Below, piece after piece: positions 15,254 through 23,098 of a stretch of 37,842 bases of DNA. The notes beneath the pieces are model-generated. The model was given only the letters and a program-made list of their open reading frames with translations, searched no databases and was not told where the DNA came from. Each line of letters opens with the position of its first letter. Within the stretch, counting starts at the first letter, position 1. A program made the position numbers and the translations under genes. Origin of the DNA: Bacillota bacterium (GTDB lineage Bacteria > Bacillota > Clostridia > Peptostreptococcales > Anaerovoracaceae); NCBI GenBank assembly GCA_017436705.1, contig JAFSCP010000048.1, forward strand, positions 1 to 37,842, given 5' to 3'.

Positions 15254-15892
15254 TTACTCCGTTTCGTAATCATCAATATAATAATCCGCAAGATTTCTGA
15301 TTTCTTCCTGCAGCGGTTCTGAAGGGTCATATACCGCTGCAGTTCTGAATCCAGCCTCAGCAGCCGTTCTCAGTGCATGATATGCGTCTTCAAAAACCCA
15401 GGTTTCTTCCGCAGGTGTTCCCAGAACTTCATGCGCCTTTCTGAAAATCAAAGGATTTTCTTTGCCGGCGCCCAGTTCACTGCAAGTGAGCATTCCATCA
15501 AAATAATCCCACACTCCAAGTCTTTTCAGTGCTGCTTCCACAAGTTCCCTGTCACTTGCAGTGGCAAGACACATTTTCACGCCTTCTGCCTTAAGGCCGG
15601 CCAGAAATTCTCCGGCACCGGGCTTAAGACATACTTCCTGTTTATAAAAATCTTCAATCATGACATTAATTCCACGGACTATTTCTTCCTCGCTGAGAGA
15701 AACTCCATAATTTTCGATATAATAACGTGCGGCTTCTTCTGTAGTAAAAGTTTTGAACACCTTGCCCAGGTCTTCTCTGGGTTCTCCGACCACAGAGCGG
15801 AGATAATCATTTCCCAGACTTGCCCATTTACCCATGGAATCGAGGATTGTGCCGTCTACATCGAATATTGCCCCTTTTATTTTATCAATCAT
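15254..15892 (-). CDS. HAD phosphatase in the thiamine operon, candidate TMP phosphatase
   Basis: A 212-residue HAD subfamily I hydrolase with a helical cap. Motif I is FDVDGTILDS (Asp nucleophile near residue 10), motif II TASD, and motif IV FEDAYHAL. It resembles beta-phosphoglucomutase/phosphoglycolate-type phosphatases. The ATG overlaps the thiE stop by 4 bases (ATGA type), so it is firmly part of the operon. Since thiE makes thiamine monophosphate while thiN needs free thiamine, a phosphatase here would bridge the two. Alternatives are clearing damaged HMP or HET phosphates. The specific role is inference. Confidence 0.8.
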   Translation of the reverse strand: MIDKIKGAIFDVDGTILDSMGKWASLGNDYLRSVVGEPREDLGKVFKTFTTEEAARYYIENYGVSLSEEEIVRGINVMIEDFYKQEVCLKPGAGEFLAGLKAEGVKMCLATASDRELVEAALKRLGVWDYFDGMLTCSELGAGKENPLIFRKAHEVLGTPAEETWVFEDAYHALRTAAEAGFRTAAVYDPSEPLQEEIRNLADYYIDDYETE

Positions 15893-16530
15893 TTTGTCAC
15901 CATATCAGAAGAAAGCTTTCTGAGCTCCCTGCACTCTTTCTCAATGTCTTCTGCCGCAAAGATGGCTGAAACCAGTGCCACGCCGTCTATACCTGTTCCG
16001 GCCAGTTCCATGATGTTTTCTTTGGTTATTCCACCTATGGCAGTAACCGGAATATTCACAGCCCTGCAGATTTCACTGAGCGTTTCATGGCTTACTGAAT
16101 CAGCATCCAATTTGGTAGAGGTTGAAAACACAGCTCCTACTCCCAGATAGTCCGCTCCTGCCGCCTGTGCAGCCAGCGCCTGCTCAACAGTCTGTGCAGA
16201 AACACCGAGAATCATATCTTCCCCTATAAGAGCGCGGACATTGCCGGCTTCCATATCGCTTTGTCCCACATGAATTCCATCTGCACCACATCTGATTGCC
16301 ACATCAACATTATCATTGATGATAAAAGGCACATTATATTTTCTGCAGAGTTCCTTCATCTCCAGAGCTTCAGCAAGAAAATCCCCGTCACTGAGTTCTT
16401 TTTCGCGGAGCTGCAGGCATGTCACACCGCCCCGGAGAGCATCTTCTGCCTGCTCCATCAAAGTCTGACGGCCTGTCCAGTATCTGTCTGTCACTGCATA
16501 AAGCAGCATTGTTTCTTTATTGCAACGCAT
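15889..16530 (-). CDS. thiE: thiamine-phosphate synthase
   Basis: A 213-residue TIM-barrel enzyme that joins HMP-PP and HET-P to give thiamine monophosphate and PPi. Visible blocks are LYAVTDR at the N-terminus, LQLREKE (HMP-PP binding), FIINDNVDVA, DGIHVGQSD, LGVGAVFSTSTK (thiazole phosphate loop) and AIGGIT. The ATG at 16530 is preferred over an upstream TTG. It follows thiM by 15 bases and overlaps the HAD gene by 4 bases. Confidence 0.95.
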   Translation of the reverse strand: MRCNKETMLLYAVTDRYWTGRQTLMEQAEDALRGGVTCLQLREKELSDGDFLAEALEMKELCRKYNVPFIINDNVDVAIRCGADGIHVGQSDMEAGNVRALIGEDMILGVSAQTVEQALAAQAAGADYLGVGAVFSTSTKLDADSVSHETLSEICRAVNIPVTAIGGITKENIMELAGTGIDGVALVSAIFAAEDIEKECRELRKLSSDMVTK

Positions 16531-16545
16531 GATCAATTTCCTTTT

Positions 16546-17367
16546 TTATAAAACTTTGTAATCTGCACGTTTTTCAAGTGTTTCGCCATCCACATTGCAG
16601 ACAGCGTCAATAATATAATTTCTGTAGCTTGAATTTCCGTCCAGGTCTGTCATCCTTTCATAGGCGATTTCACCGCATATGCCCATGAGGCACACAGCTG
16701 CTGCCGCAGCTTCAAGCGGTGTGTCAGGGTTTGCAGTTGTATAAGCCGCTGTTATTGCAGATAACTGACAGCCCGTTCCGGTAATTCCACTCATTTCTGG
16801 TCTGCCGTTGTAGATACAATATGCTTTTTCAGCATTGGCAACAATATCAATTGCACCGGTAATTGCAATTACCGCACCTGTTTTTGCAGCAAAAGCCTTG
16901 GCAAACTCAGCTGACTGAACCAGATTTTCTTCAGTTACCTTATCAGCCACATCAGCATCCACGCCCTTTGTGGTACCGCTTCCTGTTGCCAGAGTCTTGA
17001 TTTCAGAAATATTTCCCCTTATTACTGTAAGCTTCACTTCTTCCATAAGCGTATATGCAGTTTCTGTTCTCAGAGCTGATGCGCCTGCTCCCACAGGGTC
17101 AAGAATTACGGGATGGCCAAGCTCATTGGCTTTTTTGCCGGCTTTAAGCATTGCAGGTATTGTTCGCTGGTTAAGTGTCCCGATGTTGATGTTAAGCCCT
17201 CCGCAGATTGTCGTGATTTCTTCAACTTCCTCAATGTCGTCAGACATAATCGGTGAACCTCCGCATGCAAGCAGTGCATTGGCACAGTCATTTACAGTAA
17301 CATAGTTTGTGATGTTGTGGATCAGAGGACATTTTTCTCTGACATTTTCAAGCATTTCTTTTAACAT
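16546..17367 (-). CDS. thiM: hydroxyethylthiazole kinase
   Basis: A 273-residue ThiM. The N-terminal PLIHNITNYVTVNDCAN block, LDPVGAGA and the C-terminal GTGCQLSA (catalytic Cys region) are all present. It phosphorylates the thiazole moiety HET for use by ThiE. As first gene of a salvage operon (no thiC, thiG or thiS seen) it indicates that the cell rescues pyrimidine and thiazole from outside or from breakdown. AAAGGAG lies before the ATG; part of this site is complementary to an upstream leader segment. Confidence 0.95.
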   Translation of the reverse strand: MLKEMLENVREKCPLIHNITNYVTVNDCANALLACGGSPIMSDDIEEVEEITTICGGLNINIGTLNQRTIPAMLKAGKKANELGHPVILDPVGAGASALRTETAYTLMEEVKLTVIRGNISEIKTLATGSGTTKGVDADVADKVTEENLVQSAEFAKAFAAKTGAVIAITGAIDIVANAEKAYCIYNGRPEMSGITGTGCQLSAITAAYTTANPDTPLEAAAAAVCLMGICGEIAYERMTDLDGNSSYRNYIIDAVCNVDGETLEKRADYKVL

Positions 17368-17377
17368 TTTCGTTCTC

Positions 17378-17499
17378 CTTTGTACTTTTTGCGGTCGAAA
17401 CTTACTGGTTTCCTCTCACGCCGGAACACGGCTTCCCTCGCTTGGTACAAAGCACAAGGCGCTCCCCTTCTGCCCGCCCGTTTAAACCGGGATTGCACA
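17378..17499 (-). other. second structured leader element between riboswitch terminator and thiM
   Basis: About 120 transcribed bases remain between the terminator and thiM. The segment 17445-17452 (CUUUGUAC in RNA) is perfectly complementary to 17378-17385 (GUACAAAG), which overlaps the thiM Shine-Dalgarno. Enclosed are a GCCG/CGGC hairpin and a GAAAC/GUUUC hairpin. The stretch 17393-17422 resembles the P2-P3 part of the TPP aptamer at 17589-17616: both contain UGAGAGGAA, a small hairpin and UUCGACCG. The pyrophosphate-binding half is absent, so it is not a complete TPP riboswitch. Function unknown. Confidence 0.5.
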
Positions 17500-17535
17500 A
17501 AATAAAACGGAGTCCCTGTCTGGAAACTCCCGTTA
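17500..17535 (-). terminator. terminator of the TPP riboswitch expression platform
   Basis: In the leftward transcript AACGGGAGUUU (complement of 17524-17534) pairs with GGACUCCGUU (complement of 17506-17515), followed by UUUUAUUUUG. It lies about 20 bases after the aptamer and before thiM, as expected for ligand-induced premature termination. Confidence 0.75.
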
Positions 17536-17555
17536 AATCCCTTATATTTCAGGCA

Positions 17556-17635
17556 TCCCTACGTTGGCATTATCCAAATCAGGTTACCGGTCGAAGGTCA
17601 CACCTTCCTCTCAGCCTGTCTACAAGCTCCCGCTA
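17556..17635 (-). promoter_or_regulatory. TPP riboswitch (THI element) controlling thiMED-thiN
   Basis: The complementary strand reads GCGGGAGCUUG, then GGCUGAGAGGAAGG, a short P3 stem closing with CCUUCGACC, then AACCUGAUUUGGAUAAUGCC and ACGUAGGGA. These are the conserved TPP aptamer parts in the right order: CUGAGA for HMP recognition and GGAUAAUGCC-type J4/5 for the pyrophosphate side. It precedes a terminator and thiamine salvage genes. Confidence 0.95.
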
Positions 17636-17654
17636 CGCATATTTTGTTATATAT

Positions 17655-17683
17655 ATTATGCTACTTTTGCAGACAGATTGCAA
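17655..17683 (-). promoter_or_regulatory. promoter of the thi operon
   Basis: Leftward TTGCAA (17678-17683, self-complementary), 17-base spacer, CATAAT (complement of 17655-17660). Transcription would begin about 12 bases before the riboswitch aptamer. The -35 hexamer is shared with the divergent promoter at 17678-17706. Confidence 0.7.
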
Positions 17684-17706
17684 GATGTTTTAAATAAGTA
17701 TATAAT
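17678..17706 (+). promoter_or_regulatory. promoter of the C39-like peptidase gene
   Basis: TTGCAA at 17678-17683, 17-base spacer and perfect TATAAT at 17701-17706, about 30 bases before the ATG. It uses the same palindromic -35 as the leftward thi promoter. Confidence 0.7.
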
Positions 17707-17736
17707 ATAATAAATATTTTATATGAGGTAAATTAT

Positions 17737-18357
17737 ATGAACCGTGTATCAGTTACACATCCGGAGCTCCTTCATATACGGGGAGAAAACACCCTTTCTT
17801 ACGGTGCCACACAGCTGTGGTATTCTGTATTCTGGCGGCGCAGAGCAGGCTGCGGTCCGACTGCCGCATCTAACCTTATATGGTACCTGGCAGCTACGCA
17901 GCCCGGAAAATATAGCTGTCTTTATGACGGTGACTGCCGTAACCGCCATGAAATGATATTCCTTATGAATAAAGTCTGGCACTATGTGACTCCCGGCATG
18001 CGCGGTCTGAACAAATCTTCCATGTTTACTGACGGAGTAGTACGCTTCGCCAAAGACCGCGGAATCAATGTCACCTGCAGAACTCTGGAGGTGCCTTCTG
18101 ACAGTTCTCTGAGACCATCACCGGAGCAGGTACTTGATTTTCTTGTTTCTGCATTCAGAAATGACCAGCCGGTGGCTTTCCTGAACCTTTCAAACGGCCA
18201 GGTAAAAAACCTTGATAACTGGCACTGGGTTACTCTGGTTTCCACCGATGAAAATCTCCGGGCCGAAATGTACGATGACAGCGGCTGCGAACTTATCGAT
18301 GTTGCACTCTGGCTTGAAACAACCACAGGCGGCGGAGCCTTTGTTGTAATTGAATAA
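17737..18357 (+). CDS. C39-like (papain-fold) cysteine peptidase candidate
   Basis: A 206-residue protein without a signal peptide or membrane segment. It carries a papain-like catalytic arrangement: GCGPTAASNL with Cys39, NWHWVTLV with His163, and MYDDSG with Asp180/181 as third residue. This order matches C39-like/transglutaminase-type bacterial peptidases. No partner such as an ABC transporter or precursor peptide is next to it, and the substrate is unknown. TGAGG 7-8 bases before the ATG supports the start. It stands alone between the thi promoter and a terminator. Confidence 0.7.
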   Translation: MNRVSVTHPELLHIRGENTLSYGATQLWYSVFWRRRAGCGPTAASNLIWYLAATQPGKYSCLYDGDCRNRHEMIFLMNKVWHYVTPGMRGLNKSSMFTDGVVRFAKDRGINVTCRTLEVPSDSSLRPSPEQVLDFLVSAFRNDQPVAFLNLSNGQVKNLDNWHWVTLVSTDENLRAEMYDDSGCELIDVALWLETTTGGGAFVVIE

Positions 18358-18372
18358 ACCGGCTTACAGAAT

Positions 18373-18404
18373 AAAAAAAGCGCTCCCGCGGGAACGCTTT
18401 TTTA
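18373..18404 (+). terminator. bidirectional terminator between the peptidase and symporter genes
   Basis: Strong GC-rich hairpin around CGCTCCCGCGGGAACG with A-run before (18373-18379) and T-run after (18398-18403). It can serve both converging genes. Confidence 0.85.
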
Positions 18405-18418
18405 ATGCATATTACTGA

Positions 18419-19831
18419 TTATTTCCAGAAATCAACTTCCTGCTTTACGCCAGCTTCTGCTGCAACGTATTCAGGATCCTTGCCAGCCTTCTTCTGTGCA
18501 ACGTAATCTTCAAGACAGTCCATAGCAGGCTTCATGAGGATGATGATTACAGGAACGTTTACGATTACCATAAGGCCCTGAGTCATGTCCGCCAGGTTCC
18601 ATACTGTGCTTGCACTTGCAACTGCACCGAGGAATACCAGGAATGTAGCGATGATTCTGAATGCAAGAAGACCAGTCTTGCTTACTTCTCTGTTAAGGAT
18701 GAATCTTAAGCATCCTTCACAGTAGGAGTAGTTACCGATCAGAGTTGTGAATGCGAAGAGAGACATAGCAATGCAGAGGAAGATAGGTCCGAATCCGCCT
18801 AAGTTTTCAGCCATTGCAGCCTGAACATATGCAGCACCGCCCATGGAGGAGTCGAATGCTACACCGGAGGACAGGCACATGAATGCAGTTGCAGTACAGA
18901 TGAGAAGTGTATCGATAAATACGGAAAGCATCTGTACAAGGCCCTGCTTAGCCGGGTGGGAAACATCTGCAGTTGCAGCTGCGTTAGGAGCAGAACCCAT
19001 ACCAGCTTCGTTGGAGTAAAGGCCTCTCTTGATACCGTTCATTACGCAGGAACCAGCAAAACCACCGAAGATAGCCTTGAAGTCGAATGCGCTTTCGAAG
19101 ATCATTCCGAACATTGCAGGAATCTGCTTTGCATTGAGAATGAGCACAAGAACAGCTACTACAACGTAGATAACGCCCATTACAGGAACCATTACACCTG
19201 TAACCTTAACAAGTCTCTTAGCACCACCGATAACGATTATGCCGAAAAGAACTGCAAGGATAATGCCGATAATTACAGCAGTTGTCTTGCTGTAGAAACC
19301 GAATGAGGAGAAAGTGTCCTGAAGGTTGTAGGAAGCAAGCATGTTGTAACCTACAGCGTATGTAGCGATGATCAGTACAGAGAAAATTACTCCGAGCCAT
19401 CTTGCATTGAGAGCATCCTGCATGTAGAAAGCAGGACCGCCGTAGCTTGTTCCGTCCGGATTCTTTTTCTTGTAGATCTGAGCAAGTGTGGATTCTACGA
19501 ATGCAGAAGCACCACCGATAATAGCAGTTACCCACATCCAGAAAACAGCACCTGCACCGCCAGCGCAGATAGCAGTAGCAACACCGATGATGTTACCTGT
19601 ACCTACACGTGAAGCTGTGGAAACCATGAGAGCACCGAAGGAAGAAATACCGTTTTTGCTCTTTGGCTTTTCCATAATTACTTTAAATGATTCAGTAAAC
19701 AGACGAACCTGAATGAACTTGGAACGAACTGTTAAGATAATTCCGCCTGCAAGGAGGATGAGTGGAACGCACCATGGCTGATATAACACGCCGCTGACTG
19801 CGTTGATAATGTTGTTGATTAAATCCATCAT
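18419..19831 (-). CDS. alanine/glycine:cation symporter (AGCS family)
   Basis: A 470-residue membrane carrier with about ten to eleven transmembrane segments. AGCS signature regions are seen: SSFGALMVSTASRVGTGNI near residue 60-80, VFWMWVTAIIGGASAFVEST, NGIKRGLYSNEAGMGSAPNA and the late PVIIILM helix. It imports alanine and/or glycine with sodium or protons. It has its own consensus promoter and stands as a single-gene unit. AGGAG lies 9-10 bases before the first ATG; a second ATG follows directly and is also possible. Confidence 0.95.
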   Translation of the reverse strand: MMDLINNIINAVSGVLYQPWCVPLILLAGGIILTVRSKFIQVRLFTESFKVIMEKPKSKNGISSFGALMVSTASRVGTGNIIGVATAICAGGAGAVFWMWVTAIIGGASAFVESTLAQIYKKKNPDGTSYGGPAFYMQDALNARWLGVIFSVLIIATYAVGYNMLASYNLQDTFSSFGFYSKTTAVIIGIILAVLFGIIVIGGAKRLVKVTGVMVPVMGVIYVVVAVLVLILNAKQIPAMFGMIFESAFDFKAIFGGFAGSCVMNGIKRGLYSNEAGMGSAPNAAATADVSHPAKQGLVQMLSVFIDTLLICTATAFMCLSSGVAFDSSMGGAAYVQAAMAENLGGFGPIFLCIAMSLFAFTTLIGNYSYCEGCLRFILNREVSKTGLLAFRIIATFLVFLGAVASASTVWNLADMTQGLMVIVNVPVIIILMKPAMDCLEDYVAQKKAGKDPEYVAAEAGVKQEVDFWK

Positions 19832-19884
19832 TCTAAAAATCTCCTGTTTTATTTTTCCATTAAAAACAAATAAAATACAGAAAT

Positions 19885-19913
19885 ATTATATAGAAAATGC
19901 TAAGAAAGTGCAA
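19885..19913 (-). promoter_or_regulatory. promoter of the AGCS symporter gene
   Basis: Leftward TTGCAC (complement of 19908-19913), 17-base spacer, TATAAT (complement of 19885-19890), about 50 bases before the start codon. The -35 lies just after the stop of the CCA-enzyme gene. Confidence 0.75.
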
Positions 19914-19933
19914 GAAAAATATGTTCGTGCACG

Positions 19934-22243
19934 TTATTTTTTCATTGCATCTGCTGCTTTGGTTACCTGCGGCACAAGCTGAGTTTTCCGTGAAAGTATT
20001 GCATCAGTACGTATAATCCGGTCAGAAGTCCATAAGAAGTTTTCCTGGCCTTCATATGCTTTTTTAACAACCTCTGCTGCAAGTTGGCTGCCGCACAGGA
20101 TTGCGGTCCGCTCATCCAGCAGGCTTGTAAGCATAAAAAGCATTAAGTCCGGAGTTTCTTCTCTGCCGGCCGCCTGTTCACCTTCCATGAAACTGAGGAT
20201 TTCTCTCTCCAGCCCGGTGGTATCACCGCCTGCAGCCAGAGTGAGTGCCCCGCATCCGAAAGATGCATTATTTCCGCGGAAAACTTTATAGTCCTGATAG
20301 TATATTTCGCTGATACTCTTTCCGGAAAGGTCGCTTGCCGCCGCAAGGACTTTTCCCGCAAAGTCATCAATATCAACTCCGGCAAGCACTGCAAGTTTCT
20401 CTGCTGCCTGTTTGTCGATTTCTGTCGAATTTGGTGACTTAAAAAACAAAGTATCGGAAATTATCGCTCCCAGCAGAAGCCCCGCTGTCTGCCTGTCCGG
20501 AATGATTCCTGCTTCTTCGTAAAGGCCGCAGACTATGGCCGCTGTGCTTCCCAGAATCTCGCTTTTTATGACAGGTGCAGTCAGGTCCTCATCGCTTCCG
20601 AAAAAATGATGATCTACAATTTCCAGAATATGCGCAGTCTCAATTCCCGCTGCTGCATGGTGGCGCTTGTTGTGGTCAACCAGAATCACCTGCTGTCCTG
20701 CCAGATTTCCGAGAAGCTCCGGCACTTCTGCCCCGAAATATTTAAGAATAAATTCAGTTTCTCTGTTAATCTCTCCGGCACGGGCAGGTGTGCATCCCCT
20801 TAATCCGGCCAGGGCAATGGCTGAGCAGACAGAATCACTGTCGGGAGTTTTATGTCCGATTACATATATATTTTTTTCCAACAGTTTTTCCTCCTGTTTT
20901 ATGCAGGCCCATGCCAGCAAAGTTTCTTTTTCATTGGTCAGCCTTCCGTCGATTACTTCGGCAAGAGCCGCCTTAAGCGTCTGTCCGATGGTTCTGCCAT
21001 CAGTAATCCCGGCTTTAATAAGGTCGTTGCCGTCGATTGCAAGGTCCTTCAGACTGAAACACTGGTTTTCGCTGATGATGCGTTCCAGCAGTTCTTCCAG
21101 CTGGTCATAATACTGCTGCCTGTCCGCAAATTCCGGGCTCTGGGCCAGATTATCCGCACGTTTAACCAGTATCAGGTCACGGAAAGTTTCTTCACCCAGT
21201 CTGTTCAGTGCCCTCTTTACTGCTTTGTCAGTCAGCTCAATCTGAAGGTCGTGGTACTTTACAAGGTCGGTGACGCGGCGCACAGTCTCGTTGTCAAAAC
21301 GCAGCCTGCGCATAATCAGGCGGGCCAGTTCTTCACTGCGGGCTGCATGCCCATAAAAATGTCCGGTGCCGCCCTCGTCCACAGTAAAAGTCTCCGGCTT
21401 GCCTATATCGTGCAGCAGCGCCGCCCATCTAAGGTGCGGTTCTTGTCGAATATTGTCGATTGCTGCCGCAGAGTGTTCTAAAACGTCGTATATATGATGA
21501 GGATTCTTCTGGTCAAACCCTTTCATGGCAAGGATTTCCGGAATGACTACTCCGATTATGTCCGCGTATTTCATGACAATGCGGCCTGTCCCCGGTCCTG
21601 TAAGAAGCTTGGTCAGCTCCACCTGAATGCGCTCGGCACTTATGCGTGCAAGCAGCTCTTTGTCTGCCATCATTGCGGTCTCAGTTTCCTTCTCAATTTC
21701 AAATCCCAGAACTGACGCAAATCTTATGGCACGGAGAATTCTCAGCGCATCTTCCTTAAAACGCGCATCGGCATCTCCCACAGCCCTTATGCACCCTGCC
21801 TCAATGTCCTGCTGCCCGCCGAAATAGTCCATAAGGCCAGTCTCCGGATTCCATGCAAGTGCGTTCATAGTAAAATCACGCCGGGCCAGATCCTCCTGCA
21901 GGCTCCCTGTGAACTCCACAAAATCCGGGTGCCGCCCGTCGCTGTAACCGCCCTCCACACGGAAAGTAGTCACTTCCACCGGCCCGCCTCCGGCCAGCAC
22001 AGTCACTGTGCCATGTTTAATACCGGTGTCGATTACCTTCGCCTTGCGGCCGTCCGGAAGCATCAGTCCATCAAAAATTGCCCGCACCTGTTCAGGCCGG
22101 GCTGATGTAGTCACGTCGAAATCATGTGGCTGCCTTCCCATGAGCATATCTCTCACGCAGCCGCCTACAATAAAGGCCTGATACCCTGCCTCCGACAGTT
22201 TTTCCAGTATTGAATTCACATCGCCGGGAACTGTTATCTTCAT
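19934..22243 (-). CDS. fusion of tRNA CCA-adding enzyme and family II inorganic pyrophosphatase
   Basis: A single open frame of 769 residues with two complete enzymes. Residues 1-450 are a class II tRNA nucleotidyltransferase: GGCVRD (27-32), catalytic DFD (41-43), RRDFTMNALA (121-130), EDALRILRAIRFA (164-176), ERIQVEL (204-210), then an HD domain with LLHDIGKPE (276-284). Residues about 458-769 are a manganese-dependent family II pyrophosphatase: GHKTPDSDS (463-471), VDHN (522-525), VDHHFFGS (543-550), SDTLFFKSPN and a C-terminal SRKTQLVPQ like SRKKQVVP in Bacillus PpaC. CCA addition releases PPi, so the second half could pull the reaction forward. This differs from the known DHH-CBS-polymerase A-adding enzymes, where DHH is N-terminal. 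Poly(A) or A-only activity cannot be excluded. Confidence 0.9.
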   Translation of the reverse strand: MKITVPGDVNSILEKLSEAGYQAFIVGGCVRDMLMGRQPHDFDVTTSARPEQVRAIFDGLMLPDGRKAKVIDTGIKHGTVTVLAGGGPVEVTTFRVEGGYSDGRHPDFVEFTGSLQEDLARRDFTMNALAWNPETGLMDYFGGQQDIEAGCIRAVGDADARFKEDALRILRAIRFASVLGFEIEKETETAMMADKELLARISAERIQVELTKLLTGPGTGRIVMKYADIIGVVIPEILAMKGFDQKNPHHIYDVLEHSAAAIDNIRQEPHLRWAALLHDIGKPETFTVDEGGTGHFYGHAARSEELARLIMRRLRFDNETVRRVTDLVKYHDLQIELTDKAVKRALNRLGEETFRDLILVKRADNLAQSPEFADRQQYYDQLEELLERIISENQCFSLKDLAIDGNDLIKAGITDGRTIGQTLKAALAEVIDGRLTNEKETLLAWACIKQEEKLLEKNIYVIGHKTPDSDSVCSAIALAGLRGCTPARAGEINRETEFILKYFGAEVPELLGNLAGQQVILVDHNKRHHAAAGIETAHILEIVDHHFFGSDEDLTAPVIKSEILGSTAAIVCGLYEEAGIIPDRQTAGLLLGAIISDTLFFKSPNSTEIDKQAAEKLAVLAGVDIDDFAGKVLAAASDLSGKSISEIYYQDYKVFRGNNASFGCGALTLAAGGDTTGLEREILSFMEGEQAAGREETPDLMLFMLTSLLDERTAILCGSQLAAEVVKKAYEGQENFLWTSDRIIRTDAILSRKTQLVPQVTKAADAMKK

Positions 22244-22266
22244 GGTATCCCTCCTTCTCTGGTACT

Positions 22267-22294
22267 ATTATACCACCTTGCCGCCTCATGGCAA
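22267..22294 (-). promoter_or_regulatory. promoter of the CCA-pyrophosphatase gene
   Basis: Leftward TTGCCA (complement of 22289-22294), 16-base spacer, TATAAT (complement of 22267-22272), about 25 bases before the ATG, with AAGGAGG between. Confidence 0.65.
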
Positions 22295-22302
22295 AATATT
22301 TC

Positions 22303-22332
22303 TTCACACACTGCGCCGCCAAGTGATATAAT
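22303..22332 (+). promoter_or_regulatory. promoter of the DUF218 gene
   Basis: TTCACA at 22303-22308, 18-base spacer, TATAAT at 22327-22332, about 30 bases before the ATG. It diverges from the promoter at 22267-22294. Confidence 0.65.
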
Positions 22333-22360
22333 TACTGCATCATATTTTAAGGAGACAATT

Positions 22361-23098
22361 ATGAGTAATATAAACAAAACATTTCTGTGTCTTGCGCTGC
22401 TGTCTGCCATCAATGCCGCAGCTGCAAGCATCCTGTCAAACATAACGCTGGGAACCATCCTCACATGGTTTCTGTCAATGGTACTTCTCCTTTGCAGCTT
22501 CCGCAGCGGAATAGCAGCAAGCAGACCTGCAAAGGCTGCAAAATACACACTGCTGGGTATTTTTTGTCTGCTTCTTGCCGGCAGCATGGTCCTCTATGTG
22601 GGCGGCGGACGCGATACTGCAGCTTATGACGAAGACGCTGTAATCGTTCTCGGCACAGGTGTCCGCGGCGAAGAACCTACAGAAAGTCTCAGACGCAGAC
22701 TGGACGCTGCCATCAGATACCATGAAAATAACCCTGACGCCATGATTGTAGTCACAGGCGGCCAGGGCAGCGACGAAAATATTACCGAAGCGCTCTGCAT
22801 GGAACGCTATCTTCTTAAAGCCGGCATCCCGCAGGAAATCATCATAAAAGAAGACCAGGCCACCAGTACAGAAGAAAACTTCATGTTTTCTCAGAAAATT
22901 CTGGATGATCTGCTCGCTCCCGGTTATAAAACCTGCTACATCAGCAATGATTTTCATATCTTCCGCGCCGGTCTTTATGCCCGCAGCTTCGGTTTTCCTG
23001 ACGCGACCCATGCCAGCGGCACAACACCATGGTACATGATAGTACCGAACGGTCTGCGTGAAACTGTAGTAATATGCAAGACTTTTATTCTTGGCTGA
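22361..23098 (+). CDS. DUF218 (YdcF/SanA/ElyC-like) membrane protein
   Basis: A 245-residue protein. Two to three hydrophobic segments occupy about residues 5-30, 33-48 and 60-80. The DUF218 domain follows, with VIVLGTGVRG, VVTGGQGSDE, EDQATSTEEN and the YISNDFHIFRA block, all typical of the YdcF/ElyC family. These proteins are linked to cell-envelope and lipid-carrier metabolism, but no reaction is settled. AAGGAG precedes the ATG. The 3' end overlaps the convergent phosphatase gene by 14 bases. Confidence 0.88.
   Translation: MSNINKTFLCLALLSAINAAAASILSNITLGTILTWFLSMVLLLCSFRSGIAASRPAKAAKYTLLGIFCLLLAGSMVLYVGGGRDTAAYDEDAVIVLGTGVRGEEPTESLRRRLDAAIRYHENNPDAMIVVTGGQGSDENITEALCMERYLLKAGIPQEIIIKEDQATSTEENFMFSQKILDDLLAPGYKTCYISNDFHIFRAGLYARSFGFPDATHASGTTPWYMIVPNGLRETVVICKTFILG

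Noticed and set aside
17393..17460. A cobalamin riboswitch, suggested by a GGGAAGCCG...CGGC stretch
   Set aside because: The B12-box core GCCACUG is missing, and the similarity to the TPP P2-P3 region is better.
20852..21481. Plus-strand open frames opposite the CCA-pyrophosphatase gene
   Set aside because: They mirror a continuous conserved minus-strand protein and have no motifs.
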